Below, in pieces: positions 37,017-45,847 of a stretch of 64,000 nucleotides of DNA. This DNA comes from an uncultured Kineothrix sp. (lineage in GTDB: Bacteria > Bacillota > Clostridia > Lachnospirales > Lachnospiraceae): positions 21,532 through 85,531 of the forward strand of contig CAJUSR010000015.1 of assembly GCA_910588855.1 (NCBI GenBank), written 5' to 3'. Positions within the stretch are counted from its first letter, which is position 1; every line of letters starts with the position of its first letter. The notes under the pieces are model-generated. The model ran no database searches, had not been told where the DNA came from, and saw nothing but the letters and a program-made list of their open reading frames with translations. The position numbers and the translations under genes were made by a program.

Positions 37017-38048
37017 CTACATTTTACTTAAAAGCGTATATGCTTTCTTTGCAATCTCATCCAGTTTTACCTGATACTTTACGGCTCCGATATCATAGGC
37101 CACCTTCGGCATCCCATATACAACACAGGAAGATTCGTCCTGCCCTATCGTTTGTGCCCCGGCTTTTCGCATTGCCAAAAGCCCTTTGGCGCCATCTCCG
37201 CCCATTCCGGTTAATATAATGCCAAGTGCATTGGCGCCTGCCACATTTGCCACGGAATGGAACAGTTCATCCACCGACGGGCAATGCCCGTTTACTTTCG
37301 GACCCTGCCTGCATTCCACCTGGTAAACACCGTTCACCTTTACCAGCCGCATATGCTTATCACCTCCAGGTGCAATCAATACCTGCCCCCGCATTACCCT
37401 ATCGCCGGTACATGCCTCTTTTACTTTGACCCGGCATTGGCCGTCCAGTCTCTTTGCATACATCTCCGTAAACCCGGGCGGCATATGCTGGACAATTACA
37501 ACTCCGGGGATATCCGGACCAAAATCCTTGACTACGGAAAAAATTGCCTCCGTACCGCCCGTAGAAGCGCCAATTGCCACTATATGGTTATTATCTTTTA
37601 GCTGCGTAGGCTGATAGACAGTCTGCAGCATTGCCGTTTTTTTGATATTGCTTACTTTTACATGAGAAGCTATCTTAACTTTTTCACTAAGTTCATTATG
37701 GATAAAATCTTCTATCTGCGCTCTGCCCGTATTGACCGGCTTCGCCACAAAATCCACCGCCCCTGCATTCAGTGCTTCAAAAACTTTATCGCTCAATGCG
37801 CTAATGACCACTACCGGAATCGGATATTGCGGCATCAGTTTCCGCAGGAACTCAATACCGCTCATCCTTGGAAGCTCCACATCCAAAGTCATTACATCCG
37901 GACGGTATGCAAGAATCGCATCCCTCGCTTCAAAGGGATCCCTTGCCACCGCCACTACTTCAATAGAAGGATCTTTATTCAGATTTTGTACCAGTAATTC
38001 CCGGAAAACCAAGGAATCCTCCACTACCAAAACTTTGATTGGACGCAT
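37017..38048 (-). CDS. cheB: Chemotaxis methylesterase/glutamine deamidase CheB
   Basis: A 343-residue protein with receiver (KVLVVEDSLVFREL, DVMTLDVELPRMSG) and C-terminal methylesterase with catalytic Ser in IGASTGGTEAI, His in QHMPPGFTEMYAKRL and Asp in LTGMGGDGAKG. It removes methyl groups from MCPs in opposition to CheR, encoded next to it. Confidence 0.96.
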   Translation of the reverse strand: MRPIKVLVVEDSLVFRELLVQNLNKDPSIEVVAVARDPFEARDAILAYRPDVMTLDVELPRMSGIEFLRKLMPQYPIPVVVISALSDKVFEALNAGAVDFVAKPVNTGRAQIEDFIHNELSEKVKIASHVKVSNIKKTAMLQTVYQPTQLKDNNHIVAIGASTGGTEAIFSVVKDFGPDIPGVVIVQHMPPGFTEMYAKRLDGQCRVKVKEACTGDRVMRGQVLIAPGGDKHMRLVKVNGVYQVECRQGPKVNGHCPSVDELFHSVANVAGANALGIILTGMGGDGAKGLLAMRKAGAQTIGQDESSCVVYGMPKVAYDIGAVKYQVKLDEIAKKAYTLLSKM

Positions 38049-38063
38049 ATCATTATTTCCTTC

Positions 38064-38870
38064 CTATTTTCTAAAGATTGAAGGGCGGATTATCTGAAAA
38101 GCGCTGCTGCCCCTATCCAGCGTTTCTGTCGTACCGATAAACAGATAGCCTCCCGGCTCCAGACAGTCATACACTTTTCTAACCAGCTCCTGTTTTGTCG
38201 GGCCATCGAAATATATCATTACATTGCGTAGAAATACCACATGCATTTTTTTCTTGAAAGGAAACGGATTCATCAAATTAAACTGACGGAATATTACTTC
38301 TTTTTTTAGTTCTTCTGTTACTTCGTATTGATCCTGCCCGGGAATTTTCTTCAGGAACTGGCGCTTCCACCTATCCGGCAGAGCTTCTATGCTTTCGCTC
38401 CTGTAAACACCGGCTATAGCCTGACGCAGGACTTTCGTGGAAATATCGGTAGCCAGCACTTTCGTATCCCAGGACTTATGATCCATTCCGAAAAACTCTT
38501 TGAGGACCATTGCAATCATATACGGTTCTTCCCCCGTTGAGGATGCCCCGCACCAGATACGCAAATCTTTACGATTGCTTTCCTTATTCCTGAGATAGGG
38601 AAGCACTGTATCTTTAAAATATTCAAAGTGTTCAAATTCCCGCATAAAAAAGGTATGGTTTGTCGTCAAATGATTAATCAACGCCTTTTCCAGTTTCCCT
38701 GAAGAATCTTTTTGGAGGGCATCCATATATTCGTTGAAGCTCTTCCAGCCTTCCTTCTTCATATAATTTTCGAGCCTACCATTCATTATAACCTTTTTTT
38801 GGCCCATATCAATACCGTAACGACGTTTTAAATAATTTGCAATCCTTAGAAACTCCTCATCTGAAATCAA
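38064..38870 (-). CDS. cheR: Chemotaxis methyltransferase CheR
   Basis: A 268-residue SAM-dependent methyltransferase: N-terminal CheR helical domain (TTNHTFFMREFEHFEYF), SAM-binding IWCGASSTGEEPYMIAM, then FRQFNLMNPFPF and VFLRNVMIYFDGPTKQEL. I chose the TTG at 38870 (reading MISDEEFLRI) because GGGGAGG lies about 9 nt ahead. The ATG at 38927 adds 19 unlikely residues and has its GGAG about 15 nt away. Confidence 0.93.
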   Translation of the reverse strand: MISDEEFLRIANYLKRRYGIDMGQKKVIMNGRLENYMKKEGWKSFNEYMDALQKDSSGKLEKALINHLTTNHTFFMREFEHFEYFKDTVLPYLRNKESNRKDLRIWCGASSTGEEPYMIAMVLKEFFGMDHKSWDTKVLATDISTKVLRQAIAGVYRSESIEALPDRWKRQFLKKIPGQDQYEVTEELKKEVIFRQFNLMNPFPFKKKMHVVFLRNVMIYFDGPTKQELVRKVYDCLEPGGYLFIGTTETLDRGSSAFQIIRPSIFRK

Positions 38871-38972
38871 GTATCTCAACCTCCCCGGTCTGCCGTATTT
38901 TTCCCTTTCCCGGCAGAAATAAAACATGATTCAAGCAACGTTTCTCCGTCCAATTCCCTTCATCTTTGCCAA

Positions 38973-40025
38973 TCAACAAAGCTGGCGATATATTTTACAA
39001 TAAATATCAAACATATCCGGATCAAATTTCTTCCCTGCGTCTTCCTTCATCATTAAAAGCGCTTCATCCTTGCTATGGGATTCCCTGTATGAACGTTTTT
39101 CAGTCAAAGCACAATATACACTGACTAAAGAGGTTATCCTTGCCGAAAGCGGAATGTCTTCCCCTATCCGCCCTTCCGGATAGCCGCTTCCGTCCCAGTT
39201 TTCATGATGGCACCGGGCTATTTCAATGGCATGTTCCATAAAATCATTATAGTCGCTTCCTGTGCGGATATCGCCAAGCAGCTTTGCCCCGATGACGGTA
39301 TGCTGCCTCGCAATCTTCAATTCTTCCTCCGTAAGACGGTTTTTCTTCTGGAGGATATCCATCGGAATTGCAATATTCCCTATGTCACATAAAGGAGCGG
39401 CTATTTCCACGGCATCTATAAAACTATCTGAAATCCTGTCTTCAAATAACGGAGAAAGCTGCAGCCCCTGCGCCAGCGTACGGCAGTTTTTACATATCCT
39501 TTCCGTATGCCCCTCACCGAAGTAGGCGTTTTCCGCTGCTGCATTTGCTAAGGCGTACAGCATATTTTTCTTCCCCTTTTCAATCTGGGAAAGCTGAGAG
39601 TTTACGGAAACCTGCAGCCGCCTGTTTGTTTCCCTGAGCTGCCTCCCGCTTTCATATAGGCGCAAATGGACGCCTACCCTCGCCTTTACTACTTCCGGGA
39701 TAAAAGGTTTGGTGATATAATCATCCCCGCCCAGCGAAAAACCGCGGACAATATCTTCTGTCTGCGTATAAGCCGATATAAAAATAATAGGGATATCCCT
39801 CGTTTCTGCATTGCTCTTCAATATTCTGCATAGTTCATAGCCATCCATCCCCGGCATCGATATATCTGACATCACAAGATGCGGCGTAAACTCCTGCAAC
39901 AATTCAATTGCCTGTTCGCCGCTCTCCGCCAGCACTGGCTGGTAACCCATATCCTCAATAATCTGCTCCAGGATAGCCCGGTTAGTTTCCATATCATCCA
40001 CAATCAAAATCCGAATGGCACTCAT
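38973..40025 (-). CDS. Response regulator with degenerate HD-GYP domain
   Basis: A 350-residue REC-HD-GYP protein. The receiver is complete (ILIVDDMETNRAIL, LVMSDISMPGMDGY, KPFIPEV). In the output domain the catalytic HD is replaced by CD (LCDIGNIAIP instead of HDIGKIGIP) and the late DVYDAL by SVYCAL, while HHENWDGSGYPEG keeps the GYP loop. Loss of metal ligands suggests it does not hydrolyse c-di-GMP and may bind or regulate instead. It is third in the operon after a canonical HD-GYP protein and a PAS kinase. Confidence 0.88.
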   Translation of the reverse strand: MSAIRILIVDDMETNRAILEQIIEDMGYQPVLAESGEQAIELLQEFTPHLVMSDISMPGMDGYELCRILKSNAETRDIPIIFISAYTQTEDIVRGFSLGGDDYITKPFIPEVVKARVGVHLRLYESGRQLRETNRRLQVSVNSQLSQIEKGKKNMLYALANAAAENAYFGEGHTERICKNCRTLAQGLQLSPLFEDRISDSFIDAVEIAAPLCDIGNIAIPMDILQKKNRLTEEELKIARQHTVIGAKLLGDIRTGSDYNDFMEHAIEIARCHHENWDGSGYPEGRIGEDIPLSARITSLVSVYCALTEKRSYRESHSKDEALLMMKEDAGKKFDPDMFDIYCKIYRQLC

Positions 40026-40054
40026 TCCTATCCTTCTCCCGTCCGCCTTTTTTA

Positions 40055-41473
40055 TTACTCCATAAGAGCATTCAGCGTTTCAAAAGCCGCCGCCGTCTTC
40101 TCATAATTTTCTTTCTGAATTGCCATCTTTAAACGAAGGGCAGCGCTCTTTGCTTCCCTTGGCGCTTCTGCCGTAAGCTGCTTCACCGTATCGGCAAACC
40201 CTTCCGCTTTTTCCCAATTTTCCATTTCTACGCAAAGAATCAGTTTGGATAAAATCTTTTTCAGCATTTCCATATTAGCTTCGCTTCCATAGCGGCGCGT
40301 ATCGTCTTCCTCTTCATCGGCCAGCATCCTGCGCTGCCCCAATACCGGCATGGACGCAGTATAGCCGGAAGAATCTCCCATATCTTCCCCTTCCGGAACC
40401 GTAACCCATATGGAAAAAGAGAAATTGGAGCCTTTTCCCTTTTCGCTTTCCACGGCAATCGTGCCGCCCATCAATTCTACCAGCTGCTTGCAGATATTCA
40501 GCCCAAGCCCTGTCCCTCCATATTGCCTGGAAATGGAAGCATCTACCTGTGAAAAACTTTGGAACAGTTTGTCTTCATCCTTCTTGTCGATGCCTATCCC
40601 CGTATCCATCACAAAGAAAAACAGCTCTATCCTATCGTTTACCTGGGCTGTCCTGACAACTTCCACGCAGATTTTCCCCATCGCCGTAAACTTTACGGCA
40701 TTGCTGATTAAATTATTCAATATCTGGACGATACGAAGTTCGTCCCCTATTACATATTCAGGAATATCCTCGGAAATGGAAAAAATGAAATCCAGCCCTT
40801 TTTCCGTCACCTTCCTGATATGGCTGTCTTTTATATAATCCAGCATACTCTTAAAATGGAACTTTTGCGGATCCAACGTGAATTTGCCGGCTTCCAGCTT
40901 TGAGAAGTCAAGGATATTGTTGATAATCATCCCCATATTCTCGCAGCACCGTTCCATTAAATGCAGATTTTTCAGCTTTGCAGCATCGTTTTCTATCTCA
41001 AGCAGTTCCCGGACATTGCCAAGTATCCCGTTAACCGGTGTCCGTAGCTCATGGGTTACATTTGCCACAAACTCGGATTTTACTTTCATTGCCTGCTCCG
41101 CTTCATATCTGACCTGTACAACTTCCTTGCTTAAAAACTCTTTTTCCAAAATATCGTTTGACAAACAAACGTAAACTTCATCGCCGTATGCAATCATCCG
41201 GGTTTCCGTAGGGAAACAAGTCTGGTTTTTCCGGTATGCCGCCATATTCAGCGCTTCCCCGCCGAATATGTATTCTGTAACAAACCCATCTTCCGTCTTA
41301 TCAAAAACTGTCGGGAATATATCTCCGATATGTACACCTTTTATTTCTTCCCCATAGCCCAGCTTCTCTTTTGCACCGGCATTCGCATAGTTGATTATGC
41401 CTTTACTATCAAATGCAAGAACCATTTCCAGTGCATATTCAACAAGAGACGAAAGAAATGCTTTTTTCTCCAT
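40055..41473 (-). CDS. PAS-domain hybrid-type sensor histidine kinase (soluble)
   Basis: A 472-residue kinase without membrane segments. A PAS domain at about residues 10-115 (LEMVLAFDSKGIINYANAGA) precedes HisKA (EFVANVTHELRTPVNGILGN) and HATPase (NLISNAVKFTAMG, DTGIGIDKKDEDKLF, YGGTGLGLNICKQLVELMGG). The C-terminal ~90 residues are helical, without a receiver, and may be a degenerate phosphotransfer module. It sits between two REC-HD-GYP genes and likely phosphorylates one or both. Confidence 0.9.
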   Translation of the reverse strand: MEKKAFLSSLVEYALEMVLAFDSKGIINYANAGAKEKLGYGEEIKGVHIGDIFPTVFDKTEDGFVTEYIFGGEALNMAAYRKNQTCFPTETRMIAYGDEVYVCLSNDILEKEFLSKEVVQVRYEAEQAMKVKSEFVANVTHELRTPVNGILGNVRELLEIENDAAKLKNLHLMERCCENMGMIINNILDFSKLEAGKFTLDPQKFHFKSMLDYIKDSHIRKVTEKGLDFIFSISEDIPEYVIGDELRIVQILNNLISNAVKFTAMGKICVEVVRTAQVNDRIELFFFVMDTGIGIDKKDEDKLFQSFSQVDASISRQYGGTGLGLNICKQLVELMGGTIAVESEKGKGSNFSFSIWVTVPEGEDMGDSSGYTASMPVLGQRRMLADEEEDDTRRYGSEANMEMLKKILSKLILCVEMENWEKAEGFADTVKQLTAEAPREAKSAALRLKMAIQKENYEKTAAAFETLNALME

Positions 41474-41505
41474 CTTCCCATTCCCTCCGGATTCCCATAG
41501 ATATT

Positions 41506-42594
41506 TTATACAAACGTAAACATCTTAATTACTTCTACAATATTGAAGAAATCTTCCTTTGCCAGCGCAAAACATTCCAGCACATCCGGCGCAAATTCCC
41601 CGCATTCCCCGTTCATAATCATATCATATGCTACATTGTTGGCATAAGCCCCTTTGTATACCCTGTTGCTTACCAGCGCATCATATACATCGGCAATGGC
41701 AACTACCTGTGCGCAAAGCGGAATCTCCTCTCCAACCAAATGGTCCGGATACCCTTTGCCATCCCATCTTTCATGGTGGTGGCGGCAGATATCATAGCAA
41801 TATTGGAAAAATTCGTCATCTTCATCCTCGTCCTGCTGGAAATTCTTAAGTATCTCGCAGCCAATGGTGGTATGCTCTTTCATTGTTTCAAATTCTTCTT
41901 CCGTCAAACGTCCTGGTTTCAATAGAATAGCATCCGGGATACCTATTTTACCAATATCATGCATCGCCGCTGCTTTTGCCATAGCGTCTATCTGTTCCGG
42001 GGTCAAACCGTATTGAGGGAAATATTTTGCCATATATTTAAGCAATATCCTTGTAAAATACTTAATCCTCTTAATATGATCCCCTGTCTCCAAACTCCTA
42101 AATTCCACTACCGCACTCAATGCATCAATCATGAACTCATTGTTTTTCCTGTGTTTCCTCTCCTGCGCAAGAATCTTCTCTTCCTGCTCTTTGAGCCTCT
42201 GCTCCATATTGAGCTTATTCTGGTAAAGTTCGATGATATTGCTGCTTCTTCTCATAACGATATGAGGGTAGAACGGTTTGTGCATTACATCCGCAACCCC
42301 GTAACTATATGCTTTCCCTTCGCTGGAAGCTACTGATTCGCCCGTTATCAGTATAACAGGTATCTTACTTAACAAATCATTCTCTTCCATATACTCCAAT
42401 ACACCAAAACCATCCACAAGGGGCATAACTACATCGAGGCATACCAAAACAATATTATGGTCTTCTCCCAGCCTATCAATCGCTTCCTGCCCGTTCGGCG
42501 CTTCTATAATTTCGTAATCATCACAAAAAATCTCGCTTAATATCGCTCTGTTCACTTCTTCGTCATCAACAATCAATATCTGCTGCCTGTTCAT
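41506..42594 (-). CDS. Response regulator with canonical HD-GYP (c-di-GMP phosphodiesterase)
   Basis: A 362-residue REC-HD-GYP protein and first gene of the chemosensory operon. Receiver: ILIVDDEEVNRAIL with acceptor in LVCLDVVMPLVDGF and KPFYPHI. HD-GYP: AAAMHDIGKIGIPDAILLKP, then ICRHHHERWDGKGYPDHLVG and ADVYDALVS, all metal and GYP residues kept. It should hydrolyse c-di-GMP when activated by phosphorylation. The start at 42594 has GAGAGGG ahead. Confidence 0.93.
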   Translation of the reverse strand: MNRQQILIVDDEEVNRAILSEIFCDDYEIIEAPNGQEAIDRLGEDHNIVLVCLDVVMPLVDGFGVLEYMEENDLLSKIPVILITGESVASSEGKAYSYGVADVMHKPFYPHIVMRRSSNIIELYQNKLNMEQRLKEQEEKILAQERKHRKNNEFMIDALSAVVEFRSLETGDHIKRIKYFTRILLKYMAKYFPQYGLTPEQIDAMAKAAAMHDIGKIGIPDAILLKPGRLTEEEFETMKEHTTIGCEILKNFQQDEDEDDEFFQYCYDICRHHHERWDGKGYPDHLVGEEIPLCAQVVAIADVYDALVSNRVYKGAYANNVAYDMIMNGECGEFAPDVLECFALAKEDFFNIVEVIKMFTFV

Positions 42595-42645
42595 ATTTTT
42601 CCCTCTCTCCAATATATTTTCCGGCACTATGCACCAATCATAATA

Positions 42646-42674
42646 AGCCTACCATTTTTCAACATAAATGTCAA
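42646..42674 (-). promoter_or_regulatory. Promoter of chemosensory operon
   Basis: Minus strand -35 TTGACA (42669-42674), 17 bp, then TAGGCT (42646-42651), about 45 nt ahead of the first gene. This is a housekeeping-type promoter; the flagellar sigma consensus was not seen. Confidence 0.5.
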
Positions 42675-42700
42675 AGATTTTTGAAATATATCACGGAAGG

Positions 42701-42759
42701 CAGGACAAATTTCCTACAACCCGCATTCCCTGTAGGTTTCAACTTTGATATTTGTCCTG
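42701..42759. repeat. Spaced inverted repeat between divergent promoters
   Basis: CAGGACAAAT (42701-42710) is perfectly inverted at 42750-42759, enclosing a second pair CCTACA / TGTAGG (42713-42718 and 42731-42736). It lies between the promoters of the chemosensory operon and of the binding-protein operon, so neither transcript should include it. It may be an operator bound by a common regulator. Confidence 0.55.
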
Positions 42760-42791
42760 TCAAAAGCCATCTTCCGCTTTACTCATTTATA

Positions 42792-42820
42792 TTGCGCCAC
42801 GCCCATAAAAATGATACAAT
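42792..42820 (+). promoter_or_regulatory. Promoter of binding lipoprotein / MCP / KdpDE-like operon
   Basis: -35 TTGCGC (42792-42797), 17 bp, and -10 TACAAT (42815-42820) with an extended TGA before it. About 100 nt upstream of the coding start. Confidence 0.6.
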
Positions 42821-42917
42821 TAAGCCGCCGTAAAGTCAAACAGCTTTTGCAAGATTAAGCCAAAACTGTCATGTACCAAAACCGGCAAAAGATAATAAAA
42901 TGAGAGGTTGGAAAGTT

Positions 42918-44207
42918 ATGGGAAAAAAGTTTATTATGTTTTTTCTAACTGCCGTATTGGCTGCTGTTTTATCCGGATGTACCAAAACAAGTGAAAAAGG
43001 CAGCATGACCAATACCGATACCGAATTGCAAAACGGTGAAAAAGTCATTAATGGAACGGAAACACCACTGGAAAGCGGGGATGTGGAACTCGTTGTCTGG
43101 GGCGCCGAAGAGGATGAAGCCCTTCTGAACCGGATTTTTGAAAGTTTTCAGGAAGAATACAAAGGGCAGGCAAATTTCCATATTACATTTGCCCCTCAAA
43201 GCGAATCCAATTGTAAAGATTATTTGATGGCAGATTTGGAAGCAGGCGCCGACGTCTTTGCTTTTGCCGACGACCAGCTCAATACACTTGTGGCGGCGGG
43301 CGCTTTGGAACCCATAGAAAATGCAGACCGCATCAAATCGGAAAACCTGCCCGGCGCCGTAGAAGCAGCTTCTGTAGGAGATACGCTCTACGCTTATCCT
43401 TTGACGGCGGACAACGGCTATTTCCTTTATTATAATAAACAATATTTCACACAAGAGGATATCAAAACCTTCGACCGCATGCTGCAAGTTGCGGAAGAGA
43501 ATGAGAAAAAAATTACTATGGACTGGTCTTCTGCCTGGTATGTATACGCCTTCTTCGGCAATACCGGTCTTGAAGTGGGGTTGAACGATGATGGGATTAC
43601 CAATTTCTGCACCTGGAACGGCACAGAGGGCTCCATCAAAGGAACAGATGTGGCACGGGCCATGCTTTCCATTGCCCAGAGCCCAGCCTTTTTTAATACG
43701 GTGGAGGACGGATTCCTTTCTGGTGTCCAGGATGGTTCCGTAATAGCCGGAGTCAGCGGTGTATGGAATGCCCTTGCAATGGAAGACGCCTGGAAGGAAA
43801 ACTACGGCGCTGCAAAATTGCCTACTTATACTTGTTCCAACCGGCAAATACAAATGGCGTCTTTTTCCGGTTACAAATTAATCGGCGTCAACGCCTATTC
43901 CGAGCATTATGCATGGGCTTCTTTGTTAGCGAAATGGATTTCCAGCGAAGAAAGCCAGCAGCTCCGTTTTGAAATGCGCGGTCAGGGGCCTTCTAATACA
44001 AAAGCAGCATCATCCGCCAGCGTACAGGATTCCCCGGCGATTACCGCTTTGATTGACCAGTCGGAATTTTCCTGCTTACAGCGCATCGGCGGCAATTTCT
44101 GGGATCCGGTATCTGCCTTTGCCACAAACATGGCCGCCGGGAACCCGGAGGGGAAAAGCCTGCAGGAACAGCTCGACACAATGGTGGAAGGGATTACCGC
44201 CCCATAA
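42918..44207 (+). CDS. Orphan extracellular solute-binding lipoprotein (maltose type)
   Basis: A 429-residue lipoprotein: signal MGKKFIMFFLTAVLAAVLSGC with lipobox, then a family-1 sugar-binding fold (VELVVWGAEEDEALLNRIFES, DVFAFADDQLNTLVAAGALEP, YAYPLTADNGYFLYYNKQYF). No permease or ATPase gene is near; the next gene, 33 bp on, is an MCP. It may therefore present ligand to a chemoreceptor instead of a transporter. The start at 42918 was chosen to fit the signal peptide. Confidence 0.88.
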   Translation: MGKKFIMFFLTAVLAAVLSGCTKTSEKGSMTNTDTELQNGEKVINGTETPLESGDVELVVWGAEEDEALLNRIFESFQEEYKGQANFHITFAPQSESNCKDYLMADLEAGADVFAFADDQLNTLVAAGALEPIENADRIKSENLPGAVEAASVGDTLYAYPLTADNGYFLYYNKQYFTQEDIKTFDRMLQVAEENEKKITMDWSSAWYVYAFFGNTGLEVGLNDDGITNFCTWNGTEGSIKGTDVARAMLSIAQSPAFFNTVEDGFLSGVQDGSVIAGVSGVWNALAMEDAWKENYGAAKLPTYTCSNRQIQMASFSGYKLIGVNAYSEHYAWASLLAKWISSEESQQLRFEMRGQGPSNTKAASSASVQDSPAITALIDQSEFSCLQRIGGNFWDPVSAFATNMAAGNPEGKSLQEQLDTMVEGITAP

Positions 44208-44240
44208 GGGATATATACTATGTTTGGAGGATTCGGGATT

Positions 44241-45827
44241 ATGAAAAAAAAATGGAACATCAAATATCGTTTAATTTTGCCCATTGCCCTGCTTGGAATT
44301 GTAGCTCTTATCTCCAATCTCCTCGCAGTTTCTAATATTAAAAATGTCAATGCCAATGCTGCCAATATTGCGGACAATTATATGGAAGGGAAAACCAGGC
44401 TCGCCAAAATCCACCAGTCTGTCATGAACATACATAAAATGGCTTTGTCCCATATTGTAGCTACCGACTATAACACAATGATTATCCTCGTCAACGAAAT
44501 AAAAGAAGAAGAAGAAAAACTGGACGGTATGCTGGCCGAATACGAAATATACATTACCGATTCCGATAGGGAAACTTACAATGCATTGCTTTCCGATTAT
44601 GACTCTTTTAAGCATTCCCTTGTTTTCTTAATTTGTGCCAGCGCTGCCAGCAAAACCCAGGATGCTTATGCCTTTGCCAATGGGGATGTGGCTGCCTTCA
44701 ACACTGCGGTCGAAAACAGTATCCGCATTTTAGACGAATCCATCAGCAGCCGGACAACACAGGCCAGGGCACAGCTTTCTTCCGTCTATCTCTTTTCTAT
44801 GATTACCAATGGTGCATCCACCTTTGCCTGCATTATACTCGTACTGATTTCGGTCTCCCTTATCCTGAAATCGGTAGTCCGGCCTATCAAGGGCATCCTA
44901 GCCACACTTCAGGGCTGCTCCGGCCGTATCAGCGGCGTGGTAGATGAAGTGTTGTCAAGGACGCGTACCTCCAGCGAAAGCGCGATGGATTTATCCGCCC
45001 TGGCCGAAGAACTGTCGGCAACCATTCAAGAAGTGGCAAGCAATGCTTCCCATATCAATAAAAACGCAAAGAATGTACAGCAGGATGCAGAAAATATGGC
45101 GGAGGAATGCGGGCAAATTACGGCTTACTGCAACGAAATGAACACACGTGCCAAAGAAATGGGACAATCCGCACAAGAAAGCATGGATAATACCAATACC
45201 AAAGTTAAAGAAATACTGGATGTCTTAAATGAAGCGATTGAAGGAAGCCGAAGCGTAGATCAGGTAAACAACCTTACCCACGATATTTTAGGCATCGCTT
45301 CCCAGACCAACCTGATTGCACTAAACGCTTCCATCGAAGCGGCAAGGGCCGGGGAAGCGGGAAGGGGATTTGCGGTAGTGGCCGAAGAAATCCGCCAGCT
45401 TGCGGCTTCCAGCAGCGAAACTGCCAACCGTATCCAGGAAATCAATGCTACCGTAACCCATGCCGTTTACAACCTTTCCGAGAATGCACAAAACCTTGTA
45501 AATTACATTGAGGAATCCATCCTAAAGGAATTTCTTTCCTTTGTGGCTTCCGGGAAGCAATACCAGAACGATGCCGCCTACATCCGTCATGCTATGGCAG
45601 AATTTAATGCCAACACCGGTCATTTAAAGGCTTCCATGACGGAAATTGTGGAATCCATAGAAACGATTACAAAAGCCATCGATGACGGCGCTTCCGGCAT
45701 CTCCGGCGTTGCAGGCAGCACGCAGCATCTGGTGGCGGATATGACGGAAATCACCAGCCGCATGGATGTAAACCATAAAGTTGCGGCAGAATTGGAAAAA
45801 GAAACGATAACATTTGCCAATTTATAA
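44241..45827 (+). CDS. Methyl-accepting chemotaxis protein, atypical
   Basis: A 528-residue receptor: N-terminal helix (RLILPIALLGIVALISNLLAV), a four-helix-type external sensor, a second helix (STFACIILVLISVSLIL), a very short HAMP-like stretch (KSVVRPIKGILATLQ) and the signalling tip IALNASIEAARAGEAGRGFAVVAEEIRQLA. The second half of the signalling helix has an unusual segment (NYIEESILKEFLSFVASGKQ). It likely reads the lipoprotein encoded upstream. Confidence 0.92.
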   Translation: MKKKWNIKYRLILPIALLGIVALISNLLAVSNIKNVNANAANIADNYMEGKTRLAKIHQSVMNIHKMALSHIVATDYNTMIILVNEIKEEEEKLDGMLAEYEIYITDSDRETYNALLSDYDSFKHSLVFLICASAASKTQDAYAFANGDVAAFNTAVENSIRILDESISSRTTQARAQLSSVYLFSMITNGASTFACIILVLISVSLILKSVVRPIKGILATLQGCSGRISGVVDEVLSRTRTSSESAMDLSALAEELSATIQEVASNASHINKNAKNVQQDAENMAEECGQITAYCNEMNTRAKEMGQSAQESMDNTNTKVKEILDVLNEAIEGSRSVDQVNNLTHDILGIASQTNLIALNASIEAARAGEAGRGFAVVAEEIRQLAASSSETANRIQEINATVTHAVYNLSENAQNLVNYIEESILKEFLSFVASGKQYQNDAAYIRHAMAEFNANTGHLKASMTEIVESIETITKAIDDGASGISGVAGSTQHLVADMTEITSRMDVNHKVAAELEKETITFANL

Positions 45828-45847
45828 AATATAAAAAGAGGAAAACA

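Noticed and set aside
42627..42900. Flagellar sigma (SigD) promoter for the chemosensory operons
   Set aside because: No TAAA-N15-GCCGATAA match; housekeeping-like -35/-10 pairs explain the region.
42969..43853. A 294-residue minus-strand ORF opposite the binding lipoprotein
   Set aside because: It lies antisense to a clear lipoprotein gene, has no domain and no ribosome site.
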